The translations under genes were made by a program, and so were the position numbers. A stretch of DNA of 64,000 nucleotides, taken from the NCBI RefSeq assembly GCF_018873765.1, contig NC_057918.1:11354862-11418861 (forward strand). The letters run 5' to 3'. Source of the stretch: Telopea speciosissima. Taxonomy: Eukaryota > Streptophyta > Magnoliopsida > Proteales > Proteaceae. The notes beneath the pieces were generated by a model. It saw only the letters and a program-made list of their open reading frames with translations, was not told the origin of the DNA and did no database searches. This document shows positions 56,701 to 63,492 of the stretch, piece by piece. Within the stretch, counting starts at the first letter, position 1; the number at the start of each line of letters is the position of its first letter.

Positions 56701-59627
56701 TTCATTCATCAATCTCTAGTTATATGGGCAAAGTCCTCTTTCAATCTCTCTCCCTCTGCTTCCCCCTCCTAGGTGCTTGATCCAAGAAGACAAATAGGTG
56801 CATCAGCATATCTCTTGGTCACTGTCTTACAACTGTCATCTCCACTCTTTTGTTTTACTAATATTGAACTTCACATACCCTGCTCTTATTTGTTTGTTTT
56901 AAAAATAATGTGATTCTAAATATCCCTCTATAATTCTAACATGAACGTTACTCCCTGTCCAATATCATCAATCAAACTCGTCATCAGCCCCTTGTATATG
57001 CATGGTCAACTCACCCATAACCAACACAGAGATGTATAAACCAACTTGGCATTTAGAATAACAAGAAACAAACTGATTGGAAGTTTGCTCGCCTCTCCCT
57101 CACTTCCAACACTATTTACCATTCTACTGTATAGATCTTTTATTAAATCATTACATCTACTTAAGCCCCTACATTTTCTCAGAATAATCAGATGATCTAT
57201 CTTATTACCTTATCATATACATCATATCAGAGGATAAAGACCATTGAAGGTATTTCTTCTTCCCTATCTTCCTTTGTTCTTGTACATTGGCACCCATAGT
57301 TCTTTTCCTTTATTAATCAGGTATTTTCTCAGTTCTGATTGTTGTGTTACACAACTAAGAACAAATAAATTGTATTCCTTTTTTTCAAGTGCCACAATCT
57401 GCTCTTACCTTCTCTTCCATTGCTTCATACAAACATCTAAAACCACCAACAGTGTACTTAGGTTTTCCTCTGAGATAGACTTGCAGTATTTACATGGTGA
57501 TCCGTCACCTTCCTAGTGGAGGAGAGAATTCCATCTATGTTTTCTTTTCTCCAGAAAAAATTAGCTTAAATAGGGACAAAATTTGCATTACTTTTCAGAA
57601 GGGGAAAAAACTCTCCAATTCCATCAACCTCATACTTGACCTAGTTTTATAAAGGCATCAGATAATCTTTGCTCCTTTTGAAATACTATTTTCTACTGCA
57701 AAAACTCACCTCCCAATGCCAATTATAGAACTGGAACTCTTTCCTTGTTCAATTGTCCAAATCAAGTATACATTTCAGCAACTCATAATATAATTCTTCC
57801 ATATTTTGGACAGAAGGGGGGGGGGGGGACAAACTCATGGGGAAAGGAAAAATGGAAGTTGACAAATAAAATTGGAACTGAAGCTTGAAGAGGACATTAA
57901 TGAACTCAATGGTTATCCAAAAACAAATTCAATGGCCACTAGTGAGAGTCATGTCCGGAAACACATACGCAGAACCAAGCTATGAAGACCCTGAACTGCC
58001 GAACATTCCAATGATGACATTTAGAAGAAGGAAGTCCATATCTTAATGGAAGACGAGCACCATCTACATGCTTGTGGAGTTGTGGGTGTGAACTAGTTGG
58101 CTAAGTCTAAACAGATTCAAACAACAAAATGCCAAGGTTTTTTGAACTGGTATTTGAATCTGGCAATATGTTAATCGTGTTTTGTGCAGGTCAATGATAT
58201 GGACCAGGACTTTATTGTGTATGCCTTGTACTTCTTGTAAAGTATAACATCAGCAAGCAGATTTTGATTTTCGAATATTTATTAAAACTCATGCTCCAAT
58301 TTTAAAAGCAATGAGTCACATGAGTAGCTAGAATTAGAGAAGCTCACAATATAACTTATTATTAAATATTGACTTTGATGCAAATTTGAGAAGTAAGAAA
58401 CAAGTTCAAGTAGAATAATTGCACATCAGGGTTAAACTATATCACTCACAGCACAAGCAGAAAAACTGGATCCTGATCACTCCCAAACACTGCTCATACC
58501 AATTCATTGTTCTAAAACGAACAGTAAATTTGAAGAAAGGAAACAAATTTAAATATAGAAATTTTTTTTAAAAATATTTCACTTTCCAAGTGTGAGTTAT
58601 TAGTTCTCTTTTAGAATCAATTAGTTATTAACTTGGCAGTCCTCTAAACCATGACTGGATCTCCATATTTCGTACTATTCCTTCTGTTTACTATTTTCAG
58701 TTGAAAGTCATAATCATGATATGTGAAGTATAGTTGTTTAGTATAGAATTAACCAACCCCATTTAGTTGGGATAAGGCTGTGATTGTTGTTGTCGTTGTA
58801 GTTGTTTAGTATAGAATTAGCAACCAATTGGCTAGTGAAGAACACATTGTGTCATGTTGTAGCAAGTATGACTTATTGAGAAATGAGAATTAACTCAAAT
58901 TTGTAACTGTCCTCTGTTCAGGCAGGCAGTTATGGATATGTACATTAATCATGCTACTGGGTATATTAAATGGGTAGAAAACTTTCTACACTTAAATAAT
59001 AGATCAGAATTCATGAGTTCCCCAAGCCAAACTTGATCTCAGAAGATCTTCACAGGTTGGCAGCAAGCTCCACGGCAATCCTAATACCTGGCATGTTTAA
59101 TCATGATTCAGATTCTAGAAGGCATCATTGCAAGGAAACCCGTCTTAGAAGATCTAGTCAGCTGTCATTCAGCAGCACAACCAAATTGGCTACAGTATAT
59201 TCACAACATTGAGGTTTCCAGTCTTAGCTTTTTAGTGTTTCAGGTTCTTTGAAACCATCCAGGAGCAAGGAACTGAAAATAGTTTAAGAAATGAGTCCAA
59301 AGGCAACCATTGAGCTTGAGTAAAGTTTTAACACAACAAAACTTGTTATCAAACATAACATGTGCAATTGCACATAACCATGCCACTCTACAGTCTACAG
59401 GCCTTCTCCACATATAACTCAGCACTAGAATGCATGCATACATGCCTAAGTATACAATAGTTTCTGTCCATAAACAACTCAGAACAACACCAGCAACTAC
59501 ATGAATGATGCAACCATTACTACAGATGTACACTTTATTGCAAGAAATAGAGAAAATCAAACCTTGTAAACATATCCGATAAAGAAGCACAAGTAGCTAC
59601 CTTCACAAAATGAGAATCCGATGGAGG
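23807..59627 (-). CDS. PELP1/RIX1-like ribosome-biogenesis protein, 5' end missing at window edge
   Basis: Eleven exons on the minus strand: 59563-59627, 54227-54332, 38971-39042, 30332-30391, 30051-30180, 29767-29960, 29416-29597, 28856-28983, 26391-26677, 25158-25404, 23807-24588. All have GT/AG borders and join into one open frame of 750 codons plus stop. The family (PELP1 in animals, Rix1 in yeast) works in the nucleolar complex that processes ITS2 and matures pre-60S ribosomes; plant members are annotated as proline-, glutamic acid- and leucine-rich protein 1. Visible signatures are helical repeats such as [57 protein letters not shown] and [15 protein letters not shown] Lys-rich patch (RHKKRKH) could be a nuclear signal. 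The C-terminal 200 residues are long, acidic and disordered. The first visible exon starts at [10 protein letters not shown], so the N-terminal RIX1 part is off the right edge. Three introns are filled with transposons. Confidence 0.88.
27360..27390. repeat. Abutting T and G homopolymers
   Basis: About 13 T are followed directly by about 18 G in a PELP1-like intron. Similar T-then-G junctions occur elsewhere in the window. The exact lengths are likely to be unreliable in any assembly. Confidence 0.8.
27701..27989 (+). mobile_element. Possible LTR fragment in a PELP1-like intron
   Basis: The block starts TGTTAGTCGAGACTATG and ends AAGTAACA, with a CT-rich stretch and TTCTTGTATTTCTTG near the 3' side as in LTR R/U5 regions. 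No target duplication was found. It may be part of a longer decayed element. Confidence 0.3.
30642..31360. mobile_element. Non-autonomous hAT element, CTCGA-rich (copy 1)
   Basis: Tips are CATAGTTCAAAATCTCG (left) and an inverted partner reading CAAGGTTCTAAAACTCG from the right. The perfect 8-bp target duplication GTTGGTAT lies at 30634-30641 and 31361-31368. Both ends carry arrays of CTCGA/TCTCGAG motifs. The interior shares long segments with 37512-38658 (CTCATAGAGTCATAGTA; ACATTAAGGGTTYGGCC), so the two are one family. No coding capacity. Confidence 0.88.
31443..32085. mobile_element. Non-autonomous hAT element, CCGAAATAT-rich
   Basis: Tips are CATTGTTTGAAATCTCGCG (left) and the inverted right end CATGGTACAAAATTTCGCG; both continue into a GATATMTCGS motif. 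Flanks GCCATAAT (31435-31442) and GTCATAAT (32086-32093) are an 8-bp duplication with one change. Both ends carry repeated ACCGAAATAT/ATATCGG motifs. It inserted at the left edge of the larger hAT element at 32094. Confidence 0.85.
33076..36244 (+). pseudogene. hAT transposase pseudogene (BED finger, DUF659, hAT dimerisation region)
   Basis: The order fits plant hAT transposases. An N-terminal BED-type zinc finger starts at 33076 with CNYCGKK; the second half (RLKWHLVG) is in another frame, so there is a frameshift. A DUF659-like catalytic segment with [16 protein letters not shown] and [15 protein letters not shown] spans 34055-34411. The C-terminal dimerisation region ([22 protein letters not shown]) lies at 35095-35400. 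A Gly/Ser-rich tail ends at 36244. Several in-frame stops, frameshifts and a small insertion at 34837 interrupt it. No functional protein can be made. Any helper activity for the neighbouring MITEs would have to come from elsewhere. Confidence 0.85.
34837..34903. mobile_element. Truncated hAT-type end fragment inside the transposase pseudogene
   Basis: CATAGTTGTCAAGGCG followed by GCGCCTTGG motifs matches the tip and subterminal motifs of the element at 62687-63484. Only about 67 bp are present; the rest is deleted or was never inserted. Confidence 0.5.
37087..37190 (+). mobile_element. 3' part of an Au-like SINE
   Basis: GGAAACAGCCTCTCC, then GGGGTAAAGCTGTGTAAA, CCCCTCCCAGACCCTACAG and GCGGGAGCCTCATG are in the order of the Au SINE body. 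The tRNA-derived head is absent and a T run closes the 3' end, so the copy is 5'-truncated. Confidence 0.65.
37512..38658. mobile_element. Non-autonomous hAT element, CTCGA-rich (copy 2, rearranged)
   Basis: The left tip CATAGTTCAAAAACTCG pairs with the inverted right tip CATAGTTTGAAAACTCG. Flanks CATATTCA (37504-37511) and CATATTAA (38659-38666) are an 8-bp duplication with one change. It is the same family as 30642-31360 but longer. A segment of about 200 bp (from about 37640) occurs again from about 38170, separated by about 310 bp that include a GGGGTGCAAGTTTGGCCC-type fragment of another MITE. Confidence 0.82.
39397..39533 (-). mobile_element. Au-like SINE with perfect 19-bp TSD
   Basis: On the minus strand the segment has the Au SINE features (GATTCAAGTCCTGGAAACAG, then GGGGCAAGGC and CCCTCCCCAGACC). 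TTAACCATGTAACTACATA occurs on both sides (39378-39396 and 39534-39552) without a mismatch. It lies 336 bp upstream (in gene orientation) of the 72-bp exon of the PELP1-like gene. Confidence 0.85.
40557..41296 (-). mobile_element. RTE-type LINE, 3' portion (left of the gypsy insertion)
   Basis: On the minus strand this encodes the end of an RTE-like reverse transcriptase ORF (fragments such as [17 protein letters not shown]) and ends with the tail GTCGGCTACATGG.../GGATAAGGCTGAGTTG plus TTG repeats reading from the plus-strand AACAACGACAAC. The same LINE resumes at 52228, so the gypsy element split it. Frameshifts and stops make it inactive. Confidence 0.8.
41297..42009 (-). repeat. 3' LTR of the gypsy element
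   Basis: On the minus strand it starts TGATGAGGCATAAAACACCC and ends GGTTTTCACACGCA, with TG...CA ends. It is 713 bp and nearly identical to 51519-52227. A purine-rich tract lies just outside its start. Confidence 0.9.
42010..42024 (-). promoter_or_regulatory. Polypurine tract of the gypsy element
   Basis: Minus strand GAGTGGGGGGGCCTG lies immediately before the 3' LTR start TGATGAGG, the expected position of the plus-strand priming site. Confidence 0.7.
42265..42272 (+). promoter_or_regulatory. TATA box of the antisense gene in the gypsy element
   Basis: TATAAATA on the plus strand lies 215 bp upstream of the ATG at 42480, oriented for the antisense gene and against the retrotransposon's own transcription. 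Confidence 0.5.
42480..44553 (+). pseudogene. Antisense ORF of the Tat element (putative gypsy-type transposon domain), 3 exons, frameshifted
   Basis: Opposite in direction to gag-pol and between integrase and 3' LTR. Exon 1 (42480-43424) begins with an acidic Ser-rich leader. It then holds, across frames, the conserved core including [34 protein letters not shown] and [10 protein letters not shown], resembling the plant 'putative gypsy type transposon' domain (Transposase_28). A likely intron 43425-43527 ends TTCTCTTGCAG; exon 2 (43528-44021) resumes with [21 protein letters not shown] second intron 44022-44101 starts GTAAGT and ends TTTTTTGTAG. Exon 3 begins [16 protein letters not shown] and continues with coiled-coil-like and [16 protein letters not shown] segments. 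Several single-base frameshifts break it. Function is unknown in the family. Confidence 0.7.
44799..44804 (+). terminator. Poly(A) signal of the antisense gene
   Basis: AATAAA on the plus strand lies about 250 bp after the end of the antisense coding sequence and downstream of a long T run (44708-44740). Confidence 0.5.
45160..45525. repeat. Tandem array of about six 62-68-bp units in the gypsy 3' region
   Basis: Each unit contains TATGAGGGTCGGTCTTTGAT and GGTCTTAYGAC. Neighbouring units differ in a CATGTCTATTTGGACAGG versus TGGTCTATGAGGACCGG block. Tandem arrays of this kind are common in the untranslated 3' regions of Tat/Ogre elements. Confidence 0.85.
45612..46660 (-). pseudogene. Integrase region of the gypsy element
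   Basis: On the minus strand the zinc-binding part (KMCEKCQL, about 46550) and WGMDILEIS come first. The core follows with VVAIDYH (about 46390), [10 protein letters not shown] (about 46255), then the C-terminal part ([45 protein letters not shown]). At least three frameshifts separate these pieces, so no continuous integrase is encoded. Confidence 0.88.
46730..47330 (-). pseudogene. Second RNase H (Tat-lineage) region
   Basis: Between the first RNase H and the integrase, minus-strand frames encode a second RNase H-like segment: a [13 protein letters not shown] start near 47300, the [17 protein letters not shown] stretch near 47190, and the end [20 protein letters not shown] at 46940-46987. 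Possession of two RNase H domains separates the Tat lineage from most other gypsy elements. Confidence 0.7.
47340..47700 (-). pseudogene. First RNase H region of the gypsy element
   Basis: [20 protein letters not shown] and [19 protein letters not shown] (47616 down to 47380) are typical of the RNase H domain joined to gypsy reverse transcriptase. A frameshift lies between the two blocks. Confidence 0.8.
47840..48760 (-). pseudogene. Reverse transcriptase region of the gypsy element
   Basis: The minus strand shows [51 protein letters not shown] and, after frameshifts, the catalytic YVDD box at 48129-48140. The LDINPAKC-type thumb region follows in mixed frames. The catalytic aspartates are present, but single-base losses break the frame. 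Confidence 0.9.
48880..49260 (-). pseudogene. Aspartic protease region of the gypsy element
   Basis: The active-site VDTGAS motif lies on the minus strand at 49227-49244. [20 protein letters not shown] and [10 protein letters not shown] follow downstream (49030-48930), the typical order in Tat-lineage proteases. A frameshift separates the parts. Confidence 0.85.
49680..51445 (-). pseudogene. gag region of the gypsy element
   Basis: The most likely start is the Met at 51445 ([10 protein letters not shown]). Downstream, minus-strand frames give [20 protein letters not shown] and [20 protein letters not shown], typical of plant gypsy gag, and a basic region towards 49700. Several frame changes interrupt it. 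Confidence 0.85.
51491..51518 (-). promoter_or_regulatory. Primer-binding-site region of the gypsy element
   Basis: Immediately inside the 5' LTR the minus strand reads ATGCATTTGCGCTGTCGCGT. It resembles a degraded version of the TTTGGCGCCGT-type primer site used by many plant gypsy elements. The tRNA is not identifiable with confidence. Confidence 0.4.
51519..52227 (-). repeat. 5' LTR of the gypsy element
   Basis: 709 bp, about 98% alike to the 3' LTR, TG...CA ends on the minus strand. Differences are scattered single bases and small indels near its inner end. Confidence 0.9.
52483..53250. mobile_element. Non-autonomous hAT element, CGATAC-rich
   Basis: The left tip CATGGTTTAAAGTATCG pairs with the inverted right tip CAAGGTTTAAAGTCTCGG. 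The perfect 8-bp target duplication CTAGGGGA lies at 52475-52482 and 53251-53258. Both flanks of the interior are built from dozens of CGATAC/GTATCG motifs. No coding capacity. It inserted into the RTE LINE. Confidence 0.9.
53251..53590. repeat. 170-bp tandem duplication in the LINE
   Basis: The block beginning CTAGGGGACTCTATCATATGC at 53251 recurs from 53421 with minor changes, each ending ATTATCACCTTTATTTTTAT. Confidence 0.8.
55034..55250 (-). mobile_element. 5'-truncated RTE LINE, 3' end only
   Basis: It has the same 3' terminus as the other LINEs (CAACAACAACAACTCAGCC followed by CTTATCCCAACTAAATGGGG) and about 200 bp of the terminal ORF on the minus strand, then stops at a G run. Confidence 0.75.
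55251..56530 (-). mobile_element. RTE-type LINE fragment with partial reverse transcriptase ORF
   Basis: A minus-strand open frame of 272 codons (56242-55424) carries the end of an RTE-like reverse transcriptase: [14 protein letters not shown] (catalytic FADD box changed to FAND), [32 protein letters not shown] and [15 protein letters not shown]. Upstream codons to 56530 ([13 protein letters not shown]) are broken. A microsatellite and a second 3' tail copy lie at 55251-55423. It is inactive: 5'-truncated and with a changed catalytic residue. Confidence 0.85.
58752..58798 (+). mobile_element. 47-bp RTE LINE insertion with 21-bp TSD
   Basis: The insert reads ACCAACCCCATTTAGTTGGG then GATAAGGCTG and TTG repeats, exactly the 3' terminus of the LINEs above. 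A perfect 21-bp direct repeat starting TAGTTGTTTAGTATAG flanks it (58731-58751 and 58799-58819). This is an extreme 5'-truncated insertion. Confidence 0.85.
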
Positions 59628-60389
59628 CTGCTCAAAACACAATAAAACACAGGAAAGATAAACTTAATGAAAAGCCAGCAGGTTACATAATGTCAACCAC
59701 ATGAATTTTAAGGTAACAAAAACAGCCGAATACATTGATCATGATTAAGAAATGATCATTTCCATGATTAACAAAATGTAGCAGAAGAATCTTCAAATGA
59801 ATAACGAACTGGTATTTGAATCTGGCAATATGCTAATTGTGTTTTGGAACATTGACGTTATCCGTTGGAGGTTTAGAATCAGCCATAATGCTATATAAAT
59901 CAGAATTCTTTCACAGAGAATAAACCAGATGTAACCAACCACAAGAAGCAATATTTGATAACCACGGCAATAGCACCCAGACCTCAGTACACAACCAATA
60001 TCAACAACCAGAAACAAGGAACAAGAACCAAAAGCACGATGCCCCAAAATAGCAGCCAAAAACCTCCAAAACAACAAGCCGCAGGATAGGGTAAAACCCT
60101 AAAATCGCAGGCACCAGTACCCTAAAAATCGTAGGGGGTTAGGGTTTGTTTGGTGTGAAATTTTGACCACATACAGTATTGTATAGAGAGAAAGGTCCTC
60201 CAAAAATCACAGCAATCAACCCACAAGACACAGGGTTCTTTGAAAATCTCCCAAATAGTTGGAGTTTTGCAAGAAAGAGGGAAATCTGATCTTTCACACC
60301 CAAAGCATATGATCAGTCCAAAAAACAGTATTTACAATGATGTTTGTGACTTGCCAGAGGAGGAGAATAATCAGCATCACAAATTCACA

Positions 60390-60415
60390 ATATATATATA
60401 TATATATATATATAA
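60390..60415. repeat. AT dinucleotide microsatellite
   Basis: About 12 uninterrupted AT units; likely length-polymorphic. Confidence 0.9.
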
Positions 60416-61131
60416 AGAATCAAACCCATATGAGCATGGAAAGAGATTTCATACGCAAGGACCAGAACAACAAACCCTATTTCATGGTAAGGGTTTCATA
60501 GCCTCTCTGAAATGAATCTATAGCATCTGGCCAGCTGTTTAAAACCCTCAAGAGGCTGACTGGATTAATTGGGTTTAATAGACCTCTGATGGCTCCAACT
60601 TGAACTCAATACACTGGCTCTGATTCCTAACCTTTATAATTTTTGGATTTTGTTGCTATTCCATATCATCAAAGCATTTCAGAGACTATACATGAAAAGC
60701 ATCAGTGAAGGAATGTAACAGAAATATAAGATATGGAAAATACTAAGAAATTTAGTCTTAAAGAATCGATTGGCATAATCCTAATAAAACCTGATAACCT
60801 CAACTTCATCAGGCAGAACTTTGAGACAGCAGGATTGGGCCAAGACACGTAAATCAAAAACTGTAATTTGGAAAACCCAACACTATAATATATTCTTTTT
60901 CCAGAAAAGGAATTAATGTAGTCCTATATAGGCAAGGCCTAATAGCAGCCAGGTAAGATCAGAGTTCTGAAACTGTTTGCTAATTAGGCAGATTTGGGGC
61001 TGTTTAGGGTAAAACTAGGGTTAGGTTTAGGAATTCAGGTATGGTTTATATATGATTTTAATATGCAGGTTTAGGGGATTAATATGGTATAAAGAAAGTA
61101 GGGTTTCGATAGGCTTAGAAGTTCTGCAGTT

Positions 61132-61155
61132 TTAGGGTTAGGGTTAGGGTTAGGG
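61132..61155 (+). repeat. Short TTAGGG array
   Basis: Four consecutive TTAGGG units within TAGGGTT-rich DNA. The usual plant telomere unit is TTTAGGG, and only the first unit has the extra T. It is too short to be called a telomeric insertion. Confidence 0.6.
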
Positions 61156-62686
61156 TATTAGGTTTCAAATTTTAGGCTAATTCTAGGGTTTAGGAAGGGG
61201 CTTTGGAGCAGGGTTTGTGGTCGAGTGTAGCTGGCAGTAGGGGTGATTCGATCAGGCTTTGGTGGTGTTTTGATGGTTAATTAGGGCTAGACAGAATTTA
61301 GAATGGTTTTTAGGGTTTTGGGTTTTATGGGAGATGAGGGGGATTAGGGTTTGAGTGGTCTGATTGGGCTGAAAGTAGGATCGAATGTAGGGGGGGAAGT
61401 GTGGGGGATGTATGCTGAAAGTTTGGGACAGATCTGATGGTGGGATGATGGTTGCTTAGAAACTAAGCTATGATTCAAAGGTGGAAGTTGCAGGTTTAAT
61501 GGAGGGCTAGGTTTGATGGATGGAGGGGGGTTTGGATGTGGTATAATGAAGGGAATGCTGGGCAGAATGTGAAGGTTAGGGTTGGGGGGAATCGATGGGA
61601 TAGGTTAGGGCTAGGTTGGAAGATTAGAGGAAGAAGGAAATTGCAGGAATTTAAATAAACTTACTGGCTTTGAAGATCTGCAGTAGCAGCAACTTGAAGA
61701 AACTTGAAGAACATCCCGATCATGAACAGATGCCAGGAGTCACTGGAATCCACCAGCCCTTAAATCCTTGATATGACTCATAAGGGGGGGTCTTAATATG
61801 ACTCACAAGACTGGATCTCATAGGAGAGAATGGCAGCAACAAAGGCAGCAAGCATAAAGCTGAGTTTTATTAATCAAATTTGTGTTCAATGCTGGCCTCC
61901 CTTACAAACTTATATAGAAGACTCAAAAATAGACTTAGACACTAAAAAGGAAAGGCCTAATCCTATCCCTAACCTATTAGCTAACTTAAACTGACTACGA
62001 AACTGAAATAGACTCAAAATAGAGTCCTAATCCAGCCTAACTAAACAACTAAAAGAAAAACTAATAAAATCACTTAAATTGAACCATTAATTGAACCGGT
62101 TCAATTTAAAACACCAAATAAAAAGCTAAGTATGGAAATAAAACTAAGTATGGGAGCTAATCCCGTATGCAACCTATTTACCCATATTTTAGGCCCATAA
62201 AAGTGGCCTATTACATTAGAAACCCATGGGGATCAAAGGCCCAACATGTATGTAACCCAACCTTAGACTTATTCCCAACGAAACAAGCCCTATTTGGTGA
62301 TGAAATTGCATTAGGAATAAAATAATTTACTGAAGGAGAGCAGGAAGAAAGTATCGATTCACTAAAACCCTTTGTCAAGACCAAAATTGTTATCATCCAA
62401 TCCATGCCAGTAGTACTGCAGTTTCTTTTAAGACTAAAAGCACAGAGGAAAATGAAGTATCCGAAACTGAGTAAGAATTCAAGATATCCATCTCATTATC
62501 CACTATATCTATCACTTAAAACTACAACAAGAACAAAAATGGATGTCCAAGATTTTCCCCCTACATTGAAATTAATCAAATAAATTCCTTTCCATCATTC
62601 ACTTTTTACTAGGAGGGAGAAGGTTTTCATGAAAATCAAATTGATAAGTTTGTTTACCTATAAATATAGGGTAGTGACCTTTTGTT

Positions 62687-63484
62687 CATAGTTGTCAAAG
62701 CGTCGCCTAGGCACAAGGCTTCTTTTTTTTTTGGGGGGGGGGGGGACCTAGGCATCCACCGCCTTATTGTATTGAACACCTTGGTATTTTTTTTATTATT
62801 ATATAGATTAAATGCCTTTTATAATGGTTTGATTGGGTTTGTGTAGAATGTTTAGATACAGTATGATGCTTGGGATCACGCTTTTGTATTTTTTTTTTTA
62901 AAAAAAGAGAGGGAGAAGAAGATTCCATCGTGGGACGACGGAACCAAAGTCAGAATCCTTCTCCACTACCTCCTTCCTTGGTCAGTTGGTTGTTTTACCC
63001 AAATTATTTGGCTTTAATATAATGGTGAAAATTATAAACAAAGGGATAAAGAAGGAAAAGAGAAAATAGAGTACAGTTGGCGAGTGATATTTATCCAATT
63101 GTTCCCACGTGTCCTTTTCCAACCAGCAGTCACAAGAATGTCTCCGTGTGTCATGCGACTCCTCGTCTCCTCCGCTACACTACCCTTACGATTTGTGTGT
63201 GTTTTAACAAAAAAAAATATATATTCTGGGTGAACTTGTTTGTCCTTGCGCTACAGACTTACAGAACACCAAAGGGGACTTTAGGTGGACAATTGTGTCC
63301 ATGAACCCTGCCACGTGGTTTTTGTCCCTTTCGGTTTGAGAAGTGGGAACGAAATTGTATCCATGTTCTAAATTCGTTCATGCATGCTTAGGTCACCTAG
63401 GTGCCACCTAGCTACTGCTTAAGCGCCTAAGCGCTTAGGAAGGCCCTCCAACGCTTTGAGTCACTGAGTGCTTTGACAACTATA
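62687..63484. mobile_element. Non-autonomous hAT element, GCGCCTAGG-rich
   Basis: The left tip CATAGTTGTCAAAGCG pairs with the inverted right tip TATAGTTGTCAAAGC. The perfect 8-bp duplication CTTTTGTT lies at 62679-62686 and 63485-63492. The ends carry GCCTAGGC, GCGCCTAAGCGCTTAGG and similar motifs. A T8-G13 homopolymer junction lies near its left end. No transposase. The same tip occurs as a fragment at 34837. Confidence 0.88.
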
Positions 63485-63492
63485 CTTTTGTT

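Larger units (their letters stand above)
54333..59562 (-). other. 5.2-kb intron of the PELP1-like gene
   Basis: Apart from the LINE fragments (55034-56530 and 58752-58798) this intron holds homopolymers (C/A run at about 54565-54590, G runs near 54998 and 57818) and AT-rich DNA in which I see no gene or classifiable repeat. Confidence 0.6.
59628..62686 (-). other. Part of the first visible (5'-side) intron of the PELP1-like gene
   Basis: No exon of the PELP1-like gene was found upstream of 59627 in this stretch. It contains an AT microsatellite (60390-60415), TAGGGTT-rich DNA (about 60950-61650) with four TTAGGG units (61132-61155), and AT-rich DNA near 61780-62400 that has the look of an old LTR-type repeat without definable ends. 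Confidence 0.5.

Noticed and set aside
59793..60077. 94-codon minus-strand frame as an upstream PELP1-like exon
   Set aside because: Hydrophobic, Cys-rich sequence without resemblance to the family and no proper splice sites in phase.
61132..61155. Interstitial telomere
   Set aside because: Only four TTAGGG units, and the plant unit is normally TTTAGGG.
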